DNA from: Paramecium tetraurelia | Taxonomy: Eukaryota; Ciliophora; Oligohymenophorea; Peniculida; Parameciidae | Length of the DNA stretch: 64,000 nucleotides | Reading direction: 5' to 3' | Assembly: GCF_000165425.1 (NCBI RefSeq) | Contig: NW_001799018.1 | Span: 65,649 to 129,648 of the forward strand | Part shown: in pieces, positions 49,313 to 62,919 of the stretch | How positions within the stretch are numbered: the stretch's first letter is position 1 | How the letters are laid out: every line of letters begins with the position of its first letter | The notes under the pieces: generated by a model | What the model was told of the DNA's origin: nothing | The model's input: the letters and a program-made list of their open reading frames with translations, nothing else | Database searches by the model: none | Program-made: the position numbers and the translations under genes

Positions 49313-51260
49313 TCATAATTAATAGGATTATTTCTTTGCACATTAGTATCCATTTACACTTTTCATTCTACCTGTAGTTGATTATTCAATGTTTTCCTTT
49401 TATGGTTATTTTGAATTGTTTTGTTTTGATTAACAATTCTACTTCAATACTTGGTTATAAATAGATTCTGGAGGATGACTGCATAATTCCTTGTGAATTC
49501 TCTCTTTCAGAGTATCTTCACATACAGTATCTTAATTAGGTTAGGAAGTGTATTATTAAATATTCATATTAGCCAGTATAAATTACCTCTTTCCTTCTAT
49601 TTAATCTATGGAAGGCTATTTTGAATTGGCTCTACGATTGAGATTGTTATCTTACTTATGATTCAGTTGATTATTTATTCTAGGTTAAGCATTCTAGTGA
49701 AGAGGAGTCCAAGGTTTTTATTGTGGCTGTGAATCATAATTCTTTTTCGAAATCTCTGTTTAATTCTTTTATTCTAATACATTATTATTCACTAAAGGAT
49801 ATTGATATTAGGCTTAAATAGATTGATATTATTACATTTTTAATTTACATGATTGGCTAATAACTTAAAAGTTTGAGGAGTTGCATTTGTTAAGTGTTTT
49901 TGATGTTTAGGTGTCAATTATCTATCTTCAAAACTGTCTCTGTCTGACTGTTTAGATAGTCTTTATACATATACCTAATTAATATTATTAGTTAATTATT
50001 AATTTTATAGATCTTCTTATCTTTTCCCTTCAATTGTGATTTTCTACTTTTCATAATATTTATCATTCAATTCAAATTAGTTATTAATGTTCTGCTCTCC
50101 TACGTTGATGATAGGCTTCAAACTATCTCTCTCATTAGAAGTTACTTAAGGATTTATTCTATCTAGACAACCCTTAATTTGATAACTTTCTGGGGTGTTA
50201 GTATAAGTATAGCTTTCTCTCCTAGAATTTTACAATGTTGACACTGGATTTAAAAATGTATTCTCTTTTTGGTTTTGCTATTTTTCTAATATTTGAATAG
50301 TGTTTTTTGCAGGAGATTATATGTGATCTTTAACTGGATTAGAGCAAGTACTCTAGTAGATATCATCACCTTCCAATAATTCAAATACCTTCATCTTTGC
50401 AGGTGAATTTTTATATTTATTTATTATTTTTGGAGTGTCTTCCAGTTTAAGTTACTAAGGTAATTAATCAGAGGGATATTCAGTTTTGAACAATAAAGTA
50501 TAACACATCTTATTCATCGCAGCTAATATTTGATTATGTTCAAATTTAATTGACCTTTGTAAGTATTCTTAATTAAATTCCTGAATTTACACTTTTATTT
50601 AAGATACCTTTTTCTCATATCGACACATTATATCTTCAAATGGTTTCATTTCCATATTTTTAACTATGTTTTCATGATTATTCGCTATATCAATTTCAAA
50701 TTGTTTTAATTATGCATCAATTTATTAGATTAGGCTAATTCTATCTGTAACTTATTTTAATTAATCAATGTGATCAGTTTCTAATTTAGATAAGTGTGTT
50801 AATTTCAACTAATTACTAGTGTTTATAATAGTTTCAAAGAATAAACTACAGTTTTCTTTTTATTCCTTTAATTACTTTTAGCCATTCATTTATAGATAGC
50901 TTAGTTAAGAGAATCTATTTGAACATTATTTTATGACTTCACTTAATTACTCTTAAAATCCCTATATTCTTTATTATCTATAAATTTCTGGTTGGTTCTC
51001 CTGTGTTTCCTCTATTTTCAATCCTTTGAGAGCTAAAGCCAAAGCACATTTTGAACAAAATAATTTACTGACATCTTATTGAACATAATATTTTGCCTGA
51101 TTTATTAACATTGTTATACTTTTTTATTTGGATGTTATACACAACTGTTATTGCATTTTTCCTTTTGCTTGTAAATATTAGACTTCTTGAGTAATCGTTG
51201 TTATTCATTTTAAATATAGGATTTTTCATCGGAATCAGAAAAGGAAATTTATCCACTCAT
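49313..51260 (-). CDS. B-box-type zinc finger, coiled-coil protein
   Basis: 633 residues, ATG 51260-51258 (MSGQISFSDSDEKSYIQNEQ) to TGA 49315-49313; two 23-nt introns (near 51140 and 49835) give exactly 634 codons. Residues about 37-75 form a B-box-like zinc site: CNNSCVQHPNKKAKYYVQQD followed by SKLFCSKCALALALKG (C-x2-C, His, then C-x2-C). A long coiled coil follows (about residues 100-330, e.g. QLKQVTDRISLIQQIDAQLK, then MKPFEDIMCRYEKKV). The C-terminal half is low-complexity, rich in Asn, Gln, Pro and Ser. This is the TRIM-like 'B-box plus coiled coil' arrangement without a RING in front, common and multiplied in ciliates. Roles in ubiquitin or microtubule biology are known for the family elsewhere; here no specific role can be given. 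Confidence 0.72.
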
Positions 51261-51516
51261 TATCTGTTAAAATATAATTATAAATAAATAAAAAGAAGAA
51301 AGAATAGATAGTTTTCAAAATATATTTTACCTATAAAAATATAATTTTTGTTATAAGAAAGATTAAAGTTCATTCAAACTTTATTTCTTTATTGAAAGTT
51401 GACTTTCTATGTAAACCCTTGCTGTTATTAGAATTTAAAGAATTATTTGATACTTTAAATAAATTTATGTCTTTTTATTGGAATAAATGTAGGTTTAAAT
51501 ATATATTATATAATTT

Positions 51517-53613
51517 TCATTTAGTTTTTTGAACTTGTTAGTAAGAATTCTAATATATATCTTAACCTATCATTTTTTCTGATGAAATATTCAAATTATA
51601 ACCAAAATAGTATTATTGTTCACTTTGTATCTCCTTTTAAAAATTTTAAAAATTTTTATAAATACAGAATTATATTTTAGTTTATTACAACCCTATAAAT
51701 TAAGTAGAATGATATCTTTCAATGTCGAGACAAGTTTACTTGAAAGTGAACTTATTGTGAGGCCCTAAACTACTAGCAAAATATTATGCTATGATATATC
51801 CCATTGTATTAAATTATAACTATTTTACATTTTGTATGCCTTATTAATTTTTACTATTGATTTATGGGTTATCTATTTAAATTAATTGATTTGAGGATAC
51901 TTCTTACTTATGCATCTCCATTATTTATTACAAGTTTTCATTAATACTTGTTATTTTGTCAAAATAATTTCTTTATTCCCAATTTCTTTTCTGATCATCC
52001 AGTTAAAAGGGTTCAATGTGTTGTAATTAAGTGATTAAAGAATTGGCTACATTTAGATCAGGATGTGTTAAAGAAATTTATAATGAGTTTTGAAATTTTT
52101 TGGATTATTTTATAGAAAGTTTAATTGGTTTTTTTAATGGCTAAACTTGGTACACAATATTATTATCTTTATGGATTATGGAAAGCAAAAGCTTGATAAA
52201 GTAAACTAAATTCATAATAATGGAAATGAGTTTTTATTTGTCAGTTGTCACAATTAGGTTTTTAAGATTTAGATGCTGATTCTATTTATTAATTTTGTAT
52301 TCTATTTGAAGGTTAAGACAGACATCAATAATAAATAAATCCAATTTTAATACATTGATATCACTCTTAATTTGTCTATGGCATATTTAATATAAATTAA
52401 ATAGATTGTTGTTTAAATTGTAAAGGAAATAATTTAACTACAATTACTATTTTAAGTTATGCTAAATATAGATTAGACATTCATGTTTAGATACTTCCTA
52501 ATAGAATTATTGAATAATTTCGAGTTGATGATTGATTTATTTAATACTTAATTTTGCATTTAACTAGGAATTAATAATAGATTTTTACGTATAATTATTT
52601 GTCTCTTTGTTCAATTGCATTTATGTACTTATCATATTTATCCTCTTCAATTTCTTCGAATAAGAGTAGTATTTAAGGTTAAAAGGAATTGAAATAAACC
52701 TAGGTAACTCTGAATTTCCACAGTTTAGATTTATTCTATTCTTCTAAAATGGCAAAATATTTTTGATCAGGGTGTTCTTCATTCTTCTATTAGAGTTCTT
52801 AGATGATCTGATGTTCTATTTTGATATATTGTTAGGTGTTTTAATTTTCCATGTCGAAGAAGACCAGTTTTCTTAAGAATTCCCTGAATGCTTCACTGTT
52901 ATTAATATTGAATTTATCCTTCAAATGTTTATTTATCTTTTCAATATCCAGTAGGCCAGTTAATTTATTATACTTTACAATGACCACCCAAGAGGGTAAT
53001 AAGTCCTCTAAAATGTTATCATATTGAACTTTGGATAAATTAACTAAAAAGTGTTTTCTCTTGATTATTTCATGCTGATATCTTAATACAACGAGCATTA
53101 TAGATATTATAAATTAAGAGATGATGGATTATATGTCATAAGTCTAGAAATCATAAAAGTTTGCTATTTAAGTTAGGAGAAAGAAACATGATTAGCCAAT
53201 AAATGAGGATCCGGATGAGTAGATTACTATCAATAAATTTAATATTTCTTACAGATCTTGAGAACTGAAGAGTGATGACCATAAAACCATGAGTCAGATT
53301 CAGATCCAAAGAGTCGTATACTTTCTATGATAGCACTCATTATGAGCATGTTAGTAGTAACAAAGATTTCTTTGTATTTTTGATATCTCCTTATTCCGAT
53401 ATAACAAATCAATATCAATATTAAGCCAACTCCAGGGAATAGTTGAAGCATTAAGTTCTGATATTAGTTATACTTTATCACAATTAGGATTAGATAAATA
53501 GTAATAGCTGCATATAAGTATTCACTTCTGTGCTTGAAACCCACCTATGGTGATTAACGATACATCTGCTCAATCTCTTGAGACCCAAATTGAAGGCTGT
53601 ATGTTTTAATCAT
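51517..53613 (-). CDS. Membrane-anchored, degenerate histidine-kinase-like protein
   Basis: 681 residues, ATG 53613-53611 (MIKTYSLQFGSQEIEQMYRQ) to TGA 51519-51517; two introns (26 nt near 53256 and 25 nt near 52590) give exactly 682 codons. The first ~190 residues carry about four to six membrane spans (e.g. YLYAAITIYLILIVIKYN; MLQLFPGVGLILILICYIG). Then comes a linker (YDNILEDLLPSWVVIVKYNK) and a sensor-like region. A putative dimerisation/H-box reads SKHECLIYIQHNLKQQ, but the expected HELRTPL context is lost. The ATPase region is only a shadow: TDKQKLISIIMNLVYFIKLL matches the N-box pattern without its key Asn series, and MGYIIAQYFASSLGPHNKFT matches the G1/G2 area without the glycines. 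I infer a pseudo-histidine kinase. Catalysis is doubtful. Confidence 0.6.
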
Positions 53614-53781
53614 AAATTTATAATATTTAGGAACAATCTTTTTATCACGAAATGAATGATTATATACATTAAATTGAGTACCAGTTATACTTAATCAATT
53701 TATTTTACATATAATTTATTAAACATCATTATATATTAACTTGGATTAATTAAACAAACTAAATAAAATAATTAATAAAAT

Positions 53782-55541
<1,760 letters not shown>

Positions 55542-55812
55542 AATATAAATATATTTCATAAATTTTGTATAAATCATATGAAAAACAAAGTAAACTTAAT
55601 AGTACAGATTCATTTTTACAACCAATTAAGAATATTCTAAGCATTTATTAGAATTTCTAGATCTGTCTAAAAATAATGAATCTATTTGTTCGTTATTTTG
55701 TTTAAATTCACTTGAAAGTTGTGTAATTTAATAGTTTAATTGATATAGTGAGTAATACCATCAATTTTACAATGTTTTCCACTTGGTTCAAATATCCCAT
55801 TCAAGATTCCAT

Positions 55813-56304
55813 TCACGCTTTCCTAATAATAGAAGTTATTGATTACATTAATTTAATGAGTTTAGTTTTGTCTGGCTTATCGCTAGTAGATTAAGATTAA
55901 GGTTCAAGAACATTGTTTAATTTGATGGCCCCATGATATATGTCTTTTAAACCCTGCGATTATTGCATTTACAAATAATCAGATTTCTTGATTATTTCAA
56001 TGTGTTTTGGATTTTATTCAAAGAAATTATAAGATTTTTGAGGTTGTCTGAAATTCAAGTTAAGTTTAATTTGGTTTCTGTCTGTAATTGAATTAGTTCC
56101 ATGACGTATGGATTGAACCTCCATAGGTCTAACTTAATATTCACTTGATCGAAATCCACCATCACCTTTTATTGTGAGTTTTTGGTTAGATCTAAAATAT
56201 TGTTTCTATCGAACACGGTCCATAATTCTTGATGCCATTTCAGCAGCCTCTCTCTCTATATTAATTTCGGAATGAAATTAATAACAAGACAAACGGCCAT
56301 TCAT
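55813..56304 (-). CDS. Hypothetical protein, 163 aa
   Basis: ATG 56304-56302 (MNGRLSCYQFHSEINIEREA) to TGA 55815-55813, exactly 164 codons without intron. The N-terminus has a compact, likely helical stretch (INIEREAAEMASRIMDRVRQ), then a polar middle (FRSSEYQVRPMEVQSIRHGT) and a Gln/Lys-rich end. It is on the same strand as the succinate dehydrogenase gene, whose stop lies only 40 bp upstream of this ATG. No domain is recognised. The composition is that of a small axonemal or cortical protein, but this is a guess. Confidence 0.65.
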
Positions 56305-56344
56305 TTTGATTATATTTTATTTAATAATGTTATTTAATATTTAT

Positions 56345-58415
56345 TCAATACACTCTCTTTTTTGGAGGAACGGTATCAAATTCTTTTGGATCTTAGGTCT
56401 TAGTGATAACCTATAAAATATAGTATTAATTAATACATCTCTATAAGTTAGTTCAATATCACCTTTCTTGGCGTCTTTGATTCTGGCTAATGTATGTTTC
56501 ATCCAGTTCTTGTCATCTCTATCTGGGAAGTCATCACGAGCATGAGCTCCTCTGGATTCCTTTCTATTTAAAGCACCTTCTATGGTCATTTTGCCTTACA
56601 CTGAAATAATATAAAGGATTGAAATACATAGTAAATTGTCTAATTCTAATCCTTCTACCAAATCAGAATTCCATACAAGTCCTTTGTCTTTGATTCTGAT
56701 ATCATCTTTTCTGGAATAGATTTCTTTGACTTTTTCAACACCTTCCTACAATGTTTTCTCAATTCTAAAGACAGCAGCATGTTTTTGCATAGTTCTTTGG
56801 AGATCCTTTCTGACTTAAGCAACAGTCTGAGATCCTTCATGATGTCTTAATCTGTCGATTCTGGCGATGGCAGCTTCTCCAGCATTTTTAGGTAAATCTG
56901 GTTGTTTCTATCCAGGTTTCCACTTTTCACCTACAAGATTGGCAGCCTGTCTTCCAAAAACAACGATATCTAATAAGGAATTGGCTCCCAATCTATTGGC
57001 ACCATGGACTGATGCACAAGCAGCTTCACCAGCTGCCAAAAGTCCAGGCACCACTTGATCTTTGCCTGCAACTTGATTAAGAACTTCAGTTTTGAAATTG
57101 GTAGGTATTCCACCCATATTGTAATGAACAGTAGGTAAGACTGGTGCAGGTTCTTTTGTGACATCGACACCTGCAAATATTTTAGCGGCTTCACTGATTC
57201 CTGGTAATCTTTCATGCAAGAGTTCAGCAGGCAAATGATTGAGATGCAAATGGATGTGATCCTTTTCTGGTCCAACTCTATAAATGATAATAATCTAAGA
57301 GGTACCCTCTTCCCTCTAAAATTTCCTTAGTCATAGCTCTAGACACAACATCTCTACTTGCCAAATCCTTAGCAGTAGGAGCGTATCTCTCCATGAATCT
57401 TTCTCCCAAAGAATTTCTGAGGATACCACCTTCTCCTCTGCATCCTTCAGTCATCAAACATCCAGAACCATAAATACCAGTAGGATGAAATTATACGAAT
57501 TCCAAATCCTCCATTGGTAAACCTGCTCTGATAGTCATACCTCCACCATCACCTGTGCAAGTATGGGCAGATGTGCACGATTAAAATGCTCTACCATAAC
57601 CACCAGTTGCTATCACTGTGTATCCTGCTCTAATCCTGTGAATTGAGCCATCTGCCATCGACATGCATACTACTCCTCTGCAAGCTCTATGATTAAGAAT
57701 CAACAACACTACATTACCCTTGATCATCCATCATCAAATCAAGAGCGAAGTACTCCACGAAGAATATACAATCATATCCCAAGGCTCTTCCGAACAAAGT
57801 GTGTAACATAGCATGTCCTGTTCTGTCTGCTACTGCACAACATCTATAGGCCTGTCCTCCTGTTCCGAATTTCAAACTCTGTCCTCCGAATGCTCTTTGA
57901 TAGATCTTGCCTTCTGGAGTTCTTGAAAATGGTAAACCATAACTTTCCAATTCATAAACAGCCTTTGGTGCTTCTTTGCACATATAAGAGATAGCATCCT
58001 AGTCTCCCAACCAATCTGATCCCTTTATTGTATCGTATGCATGCCTAGATGTAACTCAATCAGTACCATCTCCAATCATCTTCTGTCATGTTTCCCAATG
58101 CTGCATTAATACCTCCTTGAGCTGCCACTGTATGAGATCTAGTGGGAAACAACTTGGAAATACAAGCAGTCTTGAACCCAAGCTCAACCAAACCAAATGC
58201 AGCTCTTAAACCAGCACCACCTGCTCCTACAACTACTGCATCATATGTGTGATCTATCACTGTATATTTGTCTGTCAAATGGCCCTATCAATTTTATGCT
58301 TCTGAATTACTTAAGAAGGACCAGCTTCTGGTTTGTTTTTTGACACCACACAGAATCGATTAACTAACTTTGTCGCCTATAGATTGTACAAAGCCTAAGT
58401 TGTAATTCTGAACAT
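56345..58415 (-). CDS. SDHA: Succinate dehydrogenase flavoprotein subunit, mitochondrial
   Basis: About 640 residues, ATG 58415-58413 to TGA 56347-56345. The first ~35 residues are basic and hydroxylated with no acid until the end (MFRITTQALYNLQATKLVNR), a mitochondrial presequence. A 26-nt intron near 58295 joins it to the mature part. FAD-binding marks are [19 protein letters not shown] and [18 protein letters not shown], whose His-Thr carries the covalent FAD in the family. Also seen are [57 protein letters not shown] and [21 protein letters not shown] 26-nt intron at about 56437-56412 leads to a C-terminus ending [10 protein letters not shown], like the usual TVPPxxRxY. It oxidises succinate to fumarate in complex II and the TCA cycle. 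Codon use is noticeably more G+C rich than neighbours, as for highly expressed genes. Confidence 0.97.
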
Positions 58416-58451
58416 TGGATTAAAAATATATAAAATAAGATATTATTAATT

Positions 58452-58856
58452 ATGATCAAGAAATTCCTGCTCATGCCTATAATTAGCTACGTTGTTTATT
58501 TGTCAATTCAAATTCACAGAAATGAAACCCATGTCATTTCCATATTGAATATTGTTGCCAACATGACTGGATTTTAATCGATTGATAATACAACTTGGAT
58601 CATTATCTTTAATGTCATTGCATTTTCAATTTTATTTGGCATTTCCTACATCAATTATGCATTAGCCATCTTATAATTTATTGTCCTCTTTTTACACGTA
58701 TAGACTTTGGATGACTTCGAAATCACAGAATTAAGTCAAGCATTTAAAATTGTTGCTGCTGATATTGCCATCCTTGGAATCTTACTAGCATCAATTAATT
58801 AAAAAAATCAGTAAAAAGTTGAAGATGAAACACAACCCAAAGAAAAACAAGAATGA
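58452..58856 (+). CDS. Small multipass membrane protein, 134 aa
   Basis: ATG 58452 to TGA 58854-58856, exactly 135 codons, no intron. Four hydrophobic segments can be drawn: FLLMPIISYVVYLSIQI, WIIIFNVIAFSILFGISYI, YALAILQFIVLFLHV, and AFKIVAADIAILGILLASI. A short Lys/Glu/Gln tail ends the protein (KVEDETQPKEKQE), perhaps a cytosolic end. Its size and topology resemble small ER or mitochondrial membrane proteins (about 15 kDa), but I recognise no family. It diverges from the succinate dehydrogenase gene with 36 bp between the two start codons, so the two must share a promoter region. Confidence 0.7.
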
Positions 58857-58871
58857 TCAATTTAATTAATA

Positions 58872-58933
58872 TTTATCTGTATTATAATATATAGTATATA
58901 CATATCTGTATTATAATATATAATATATACACT
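58872..58933. repeat. Tandem pair of ~30-bp A+T-rich repeats
   Basis: Two copies of ATCTGTATTATAATATATA followed by (G/A)TATATACA stand head to tail, directly after the stop of the 134-residue membrane protein. They differ at one base. It looks like a small local duplication in the 3' spacer; no function is suggested. Confidence 0.6.
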
Positions 58934-59048
58934 CCTATTATCATACATTCACTATCAGTACAGAACACGACTAAGTGTGAATGACAAGGATTACATCGCA
59001 TTTACTAATAAATCCTGTAAAATTATTATTGATATAAAAATGAATATC

Positions 59049-60022
59049 TCAACCTTACTAATCTTATTGGTCACCATCTTATTTTTATTAATCAGAATCT
59101 TGTGCTGGTTCAGTCTAGAAGATCTGTGTTTCAAAGATTTCCTTTTCAGGAGTAGGTAACCATCTGGGTACTTCAGCACTCTTATTCGTTTTAAGATGTC
59201 TATTAAGTTCTTCTTCTTCTTTGATCATATGATTGTACTCATCCAGAGGTAGATTTTTGGCTTTTTCCAATCTTGATGTCAATTTCTTCTAAACCTCCTG
59301 TGATCTCATCAATTTTTGCATCATATATGACTCTTCCATTTCCAACCTTTCCTATAAAGCCCTATTGTATTCGCTAGCTCTCTTATTTTCCAATTTTGCC
59401 CTAAAGCAGATCTTAACGCATATTACCTTTAATTGTCCTTCTGAATATGAGATAGTTTCTCATTCCAAAACAGAGATACATTAGTTTTTGATTTTGATAA
59501 ATTTCCCTTAATCAATTCTCTTCTCTCTCTGTTCTTTACCATAAAGTCTTACTTTTATTTACTAATGACTTCAGAGTTCTTGATAGATATTTCTCTAGAT
59601 AGATGATATTTAGTAAGAGTACTTAATTCTTTTGTATTCTTCTAATTTGATTTATTCCATAGCTTTCTTAATCAGCTCCAATTATTCTTCTTGTTATTTT
59701 TTAAGACTATAATTTAATTTCTATTTATCTTTCAACATTACTTCGTCATTCTTCTAACTTAGTTTTTTCTATTTATTTTCCAATACATAATATTAATTAC
59801 TTATTCAATCTATGTATGATGATTCATTTTCAGTTCAACCATGGATTTTGTTTTCTTTTTAGTTTCATCAATTCTCTTAGATAACTGAGCATCCCCTCTC
59901 TTCAATAATTTAAGTCTATTCTTCATCAATAAGATATCTTTCTCAGTCTCTTAGCGTTATTTCCGAGTATGCCATACAGTTTCTTCATTTTCCCTTTAGA
60001 AAGATTGAGGGGAAGTCTTCAT
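59049..60022 (-). CDS. Coiled-coil protein, 295 aa
   Basis: ATG 60022-60020 (MKTSPQSFQRENEETVWHTR) to TGA 59051-59049; three introns of 32, 28 and 26 nt (near 59800, 59620 and 59415) give exactly 296 codons. The protein is dominated by Lys, Glu, Gln and Leu in heptad-like order (LLMKNRLKLLKRGDAQLSKR; ALQERLEMEESYMMQKLMRS), with a Pro-containing end (EVPRWLPTPEKEIFETQIF) and an acidic Gln/Asp tail. This resembles axonemal or basal-body coiled-coil proteins, but no family can be named. Its start codon is only 15 bp from that of the divergent kinase gene. Confidence 0.72.
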
Positions 60023-60037
60023 TTTTATATTTATTTA

Positions 60038-61418
60038 ATGAAATCAGATTTTATTTGCCTTCGAAAACATTTATTTAGAGATTCGATATATCATATTGAT
60101 ATCCAAAACGATAAATTACTGTTACTTAATGTAAATAGAGAATTTTATCAATTAGACTGAAGGACTAACAAAATATTCAATAAGTTTAAATTGGTCTGTA
60201 GAAATTAGTTGGAATAACTTGAACTCAGATCCTGCTTTTGGATTAGTGATCAACTAAAAAATTAAATGGTTCCATGCTAAGCCCAAAATAATAGAAACGC
60301 TGAGAACCACACTTAAAAAACGCATTACTTCTACTGATTTTTAAGTATTTTATAATCTAGGATCGCACATATCCAAAGGCCAAAATAGTTATTGCTATGA
60401 ATTCATTTCAAATGGTGATTATTAATTGAATTATGTTGCTAAACTTATAAAACAAGAACAAATTAGAGACATAAACTAATTATACAATGAACTAAATATA
60501 CTTAAAATATTGAATCATTAAGGACTTCCTAAATTGGTTGAATTCTTTAGAACAAATAATACTTATTATATTGTAATGGAAAAAATAGAGGGATAAAAAT
60601 TGAGTAGATTGAATTCGACAAAAAAACAATAATTAAGTTTAATTTAGATATAGTCAATTATCATCGAGTGCTTAAAGATTTTATAATACCTAGAATAAAT
60701 ATAAGTAATCCATAGAGACATCCAGCCAGACAATATTATCTATGATCAAAAACTGCAAACTGCATCAGTGAGATTAATTGACTTCGCCAAAGCTTCCATT
60801 TCTGGTTCTGATCAAAAAATATTAGGTACTCCTGGATTCATAGCTCCTGAAATTTTAAGGGAAAACAAATATTCTACAGAATCAGACATGTTCTCTTTGG
60901 GTTGTGTATTTTATAAATTGTAAATTAGTTAGTTTAATAATTTTAGATTGGTTAAATAAGATCTATTTTAAGGAGTCAGTAGAGATGATACTTTGAAAGA
61001 AAACCAAAAATGCTTATTTAATCTAAGGAATCTTCAATTAATACGAATTCCATAAAGTGCTTAACATTTACTTTCTTAAATGTTGTAAATCGATCCTAAA
61101 CAAAGGATCAAGCCAATTGAAGCATTAAATCATCATTTCTTTAAAGAAAATATGGACAATCTTGCATCTCCAAAGATAAGAGCAAAAAATTTATCATTAC
61201 ATTAATCTATTCATAACTTGGATGCCATTTTGACCAGCCCTTCATAAAATTAATTGATTTTGCTGGATTAATAAATAAGAATTGATTACTTTTAAAATGA
61301 ACTACCTCCAATAAACTAAGTCCCAGTTATGAAATAAGTCAAAGGAGGATACCGTTCTAGTCCTCAAACTGAAACTGATACTTCAAAGAAAAGCCAGACT
61401 GAAAATATATCAAATTGA
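60038..61418 (+). CDS. Protein kinase with N-terminal PH-like region and variant catalytic motifs
   Basis: 451 residues, ATG 60038 to TGA 61416-61418; one 25-nt intron (60130-60154 region, GTAAATAG...ATTAG) gives exactly 452 codons. Residues 1-95 read like the PH-type module that often precedes ciliate kinases (SIYHIDIQNDKLLLLN; SVEISWNNLNSDPAFGLVI). The kinase domain follows: FYNLGSHISKGQNSYCYEF (loop with few glycines), YVAKLIKQE (lysine), VIHRDIQPDNIIYD (HRD kept, but the catalytic-loop Lys of HRDxK is Gln), LIDFAKASISG (DFG is DFA) and LGTPGFIAPEIL. The D residues are present but two supporting residues are changed, so activity may be reduced. Kinases of this PH-plus-kinase form are abundant in Paramecium. 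It diverges from the coiled-coil gene at 59049-60022. Confidence 0.85.
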
Positions 61419-62032
61419 TATAATTCTCATAAAATTAATAATCTTTGAAATTAAAATCTAAAAGTAAAAAATAATAGTCTTAACTATTTTTGTTTCATAT
61501 TTTAATATTTGAAATTATTATGGAAAATAAATTTTGCATATTTTTTATTGAAAATGTATATTTTGATCTCTAAAATTTACTTGTTGTCTATAAATTCAGG
61601 AATTGAATAATAATTTTGAGTTGAATAGATAAACGAACTAGAATAATTACGATTTTATAGCATGACTAGATGGTTACTCAACTGAAATTTAATCTAAAAT
61701 ATGATCAATATATTAGCCTATAATGAACTTTAACAATAATATGAAAGCAGTTACTCAAATTGTAGTGTTTTATGAGATTTAAATATTAAGAGTTTGAAAT
61801 AATAAATTACTATATTTTGATAAAGAAAGTGCATGAAAATAATTGGTTTTTTCGTCTAAATAAAAATCAAAGTGCTTTGTGAAGTAGATAGATAAGTTTT
61901 AAAGAAAATAAAGAAGAAATACATTTCATGAGTTTTATTATCATTTATTTGAATTAACAATTATAAAATAATTAATGATTAAATTGCGGTAACTATTTCG
62001 TTTCTCAAAGATTCAAAATAAAAGTTCAATTG
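61419..62032. other. Intergenic, nothing recognised
   Basis: About 610 bp of A+T-rich spacer between two plus-strand genes; it should hold the promoter of the PTGES2-like gene. No codon-like frame was recognised. Confidence 0.4.
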
Positions 62033-62919
62033 ATGGAATCATTGAATAAAGAAGAACAATTAATCGATAATTTTCAAAGGAAGAATTACAAGGCAGAGAT
62101 TTATAAATATTTTGGCATAGTCCTTAAACAGATATTGTAATTTAACTTGTACTCTATATGAGGTATTAATATTATTAAATTAGACATGATTGTCATCTTT
62201 GTTAAAAAGCCTTCTCTATATTGAATTATTACAATATCAGTTTTGATAAAGTCGAAAATATGTTGTTTTTAGATTTCGCAAAGAAAGCAAAGGTAATTAC
62301 TCTTGAGAAATGGGAATGGCCAGTCTTGAAAGTAAATGTCTCTCTAGATTCAACATAATTCGTAACAGGCCCAGAAAACATTGTTTCTTTTCTGATAAAC
62401 AAAGAATTAATCTTGAATCCTAGTCACATGACCAATACAATAGCTGCCCAATAAGGAATTGAGTGCGTCATGCAGAAAATTAAAAAACCATTAGACTTGA
62501 TCTTCTTAAATCCCATGCTAACATGGCAAAACCTTTTCAAATCAAGTCCAGATTCCTATGCTAAAGATTCTAAGAATTATTTACTCATTAATTATATGTT
62601 AAAGGTTGGATATAGAGCATTTACCTAAAGTACAAGAAACATTTACTAAATGATAAGATAAAAGGAAGCCTATTTTAAAGCTTAAACAGAACTACTTGAA
62701 GGTTTGAATGAATGGATTTAAAGGTTAAATGGATAACAGTTTCATGGAGGATAGAAACCAGATGAAGCAGATTTTGAAGTATTGAAATTAATTTATCTAG
62801 TTATTTGGTGTAATAATGAGCAGATACAATAGCAATTCCTTTAAGAAATTTATAGAAAACAAAGCGCCATTTAAATTCTATTAATGGGTGTTAAGAATGT
62901 AGCAATCATGTAGATATGA
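62033..62919 (+). CDS. PTGES2-like (thioredoxin-fold plus GST-C) protein
   Basis: 283 residues, ATG 62033 to TGA 62917-62919; one 35-nt intron (about 62149-62183) gives exactly 284 codons. The N-terminal part has a thioredoxin/glutaredoxin-like start, LQFNLHDCHLCQKAFSILNY, with a CxxC motif (CHLC) like the CPxC of membrane-associated prostaglandin E synthase 2. Then WEWPVLKVNVSLDS fits the cis-Pro strand (VP(I/V)L) and VSFLINKELIL the helix after it. The GST-C part includes FHGGQKPDEADFEVLKLIYL, very like the GGQKPNLADLAVYG block of PTGES2. The human enzyme isomerises PGH2 in vitro and binds haem and glutathione; in a protist the substrate is unknown. No membrane helix is seen ahead of the fold. 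Confidence 0.6.

Noticed and set aside
49313-49789. TGA at 49791-49789 as the end of the B-box gene
   Set aside because: A 23-nt intron just upstream shifts to a better frame that stays open to 49313 and gives an exact codon sum.
56304-56345. SDHA and the downstream hypothetical as one fused protein
   Set aside because: The fusion needs the last intron to be retained. Splicing it gives the conserved TVPPxxRxY C-terminus and a TGA stop.
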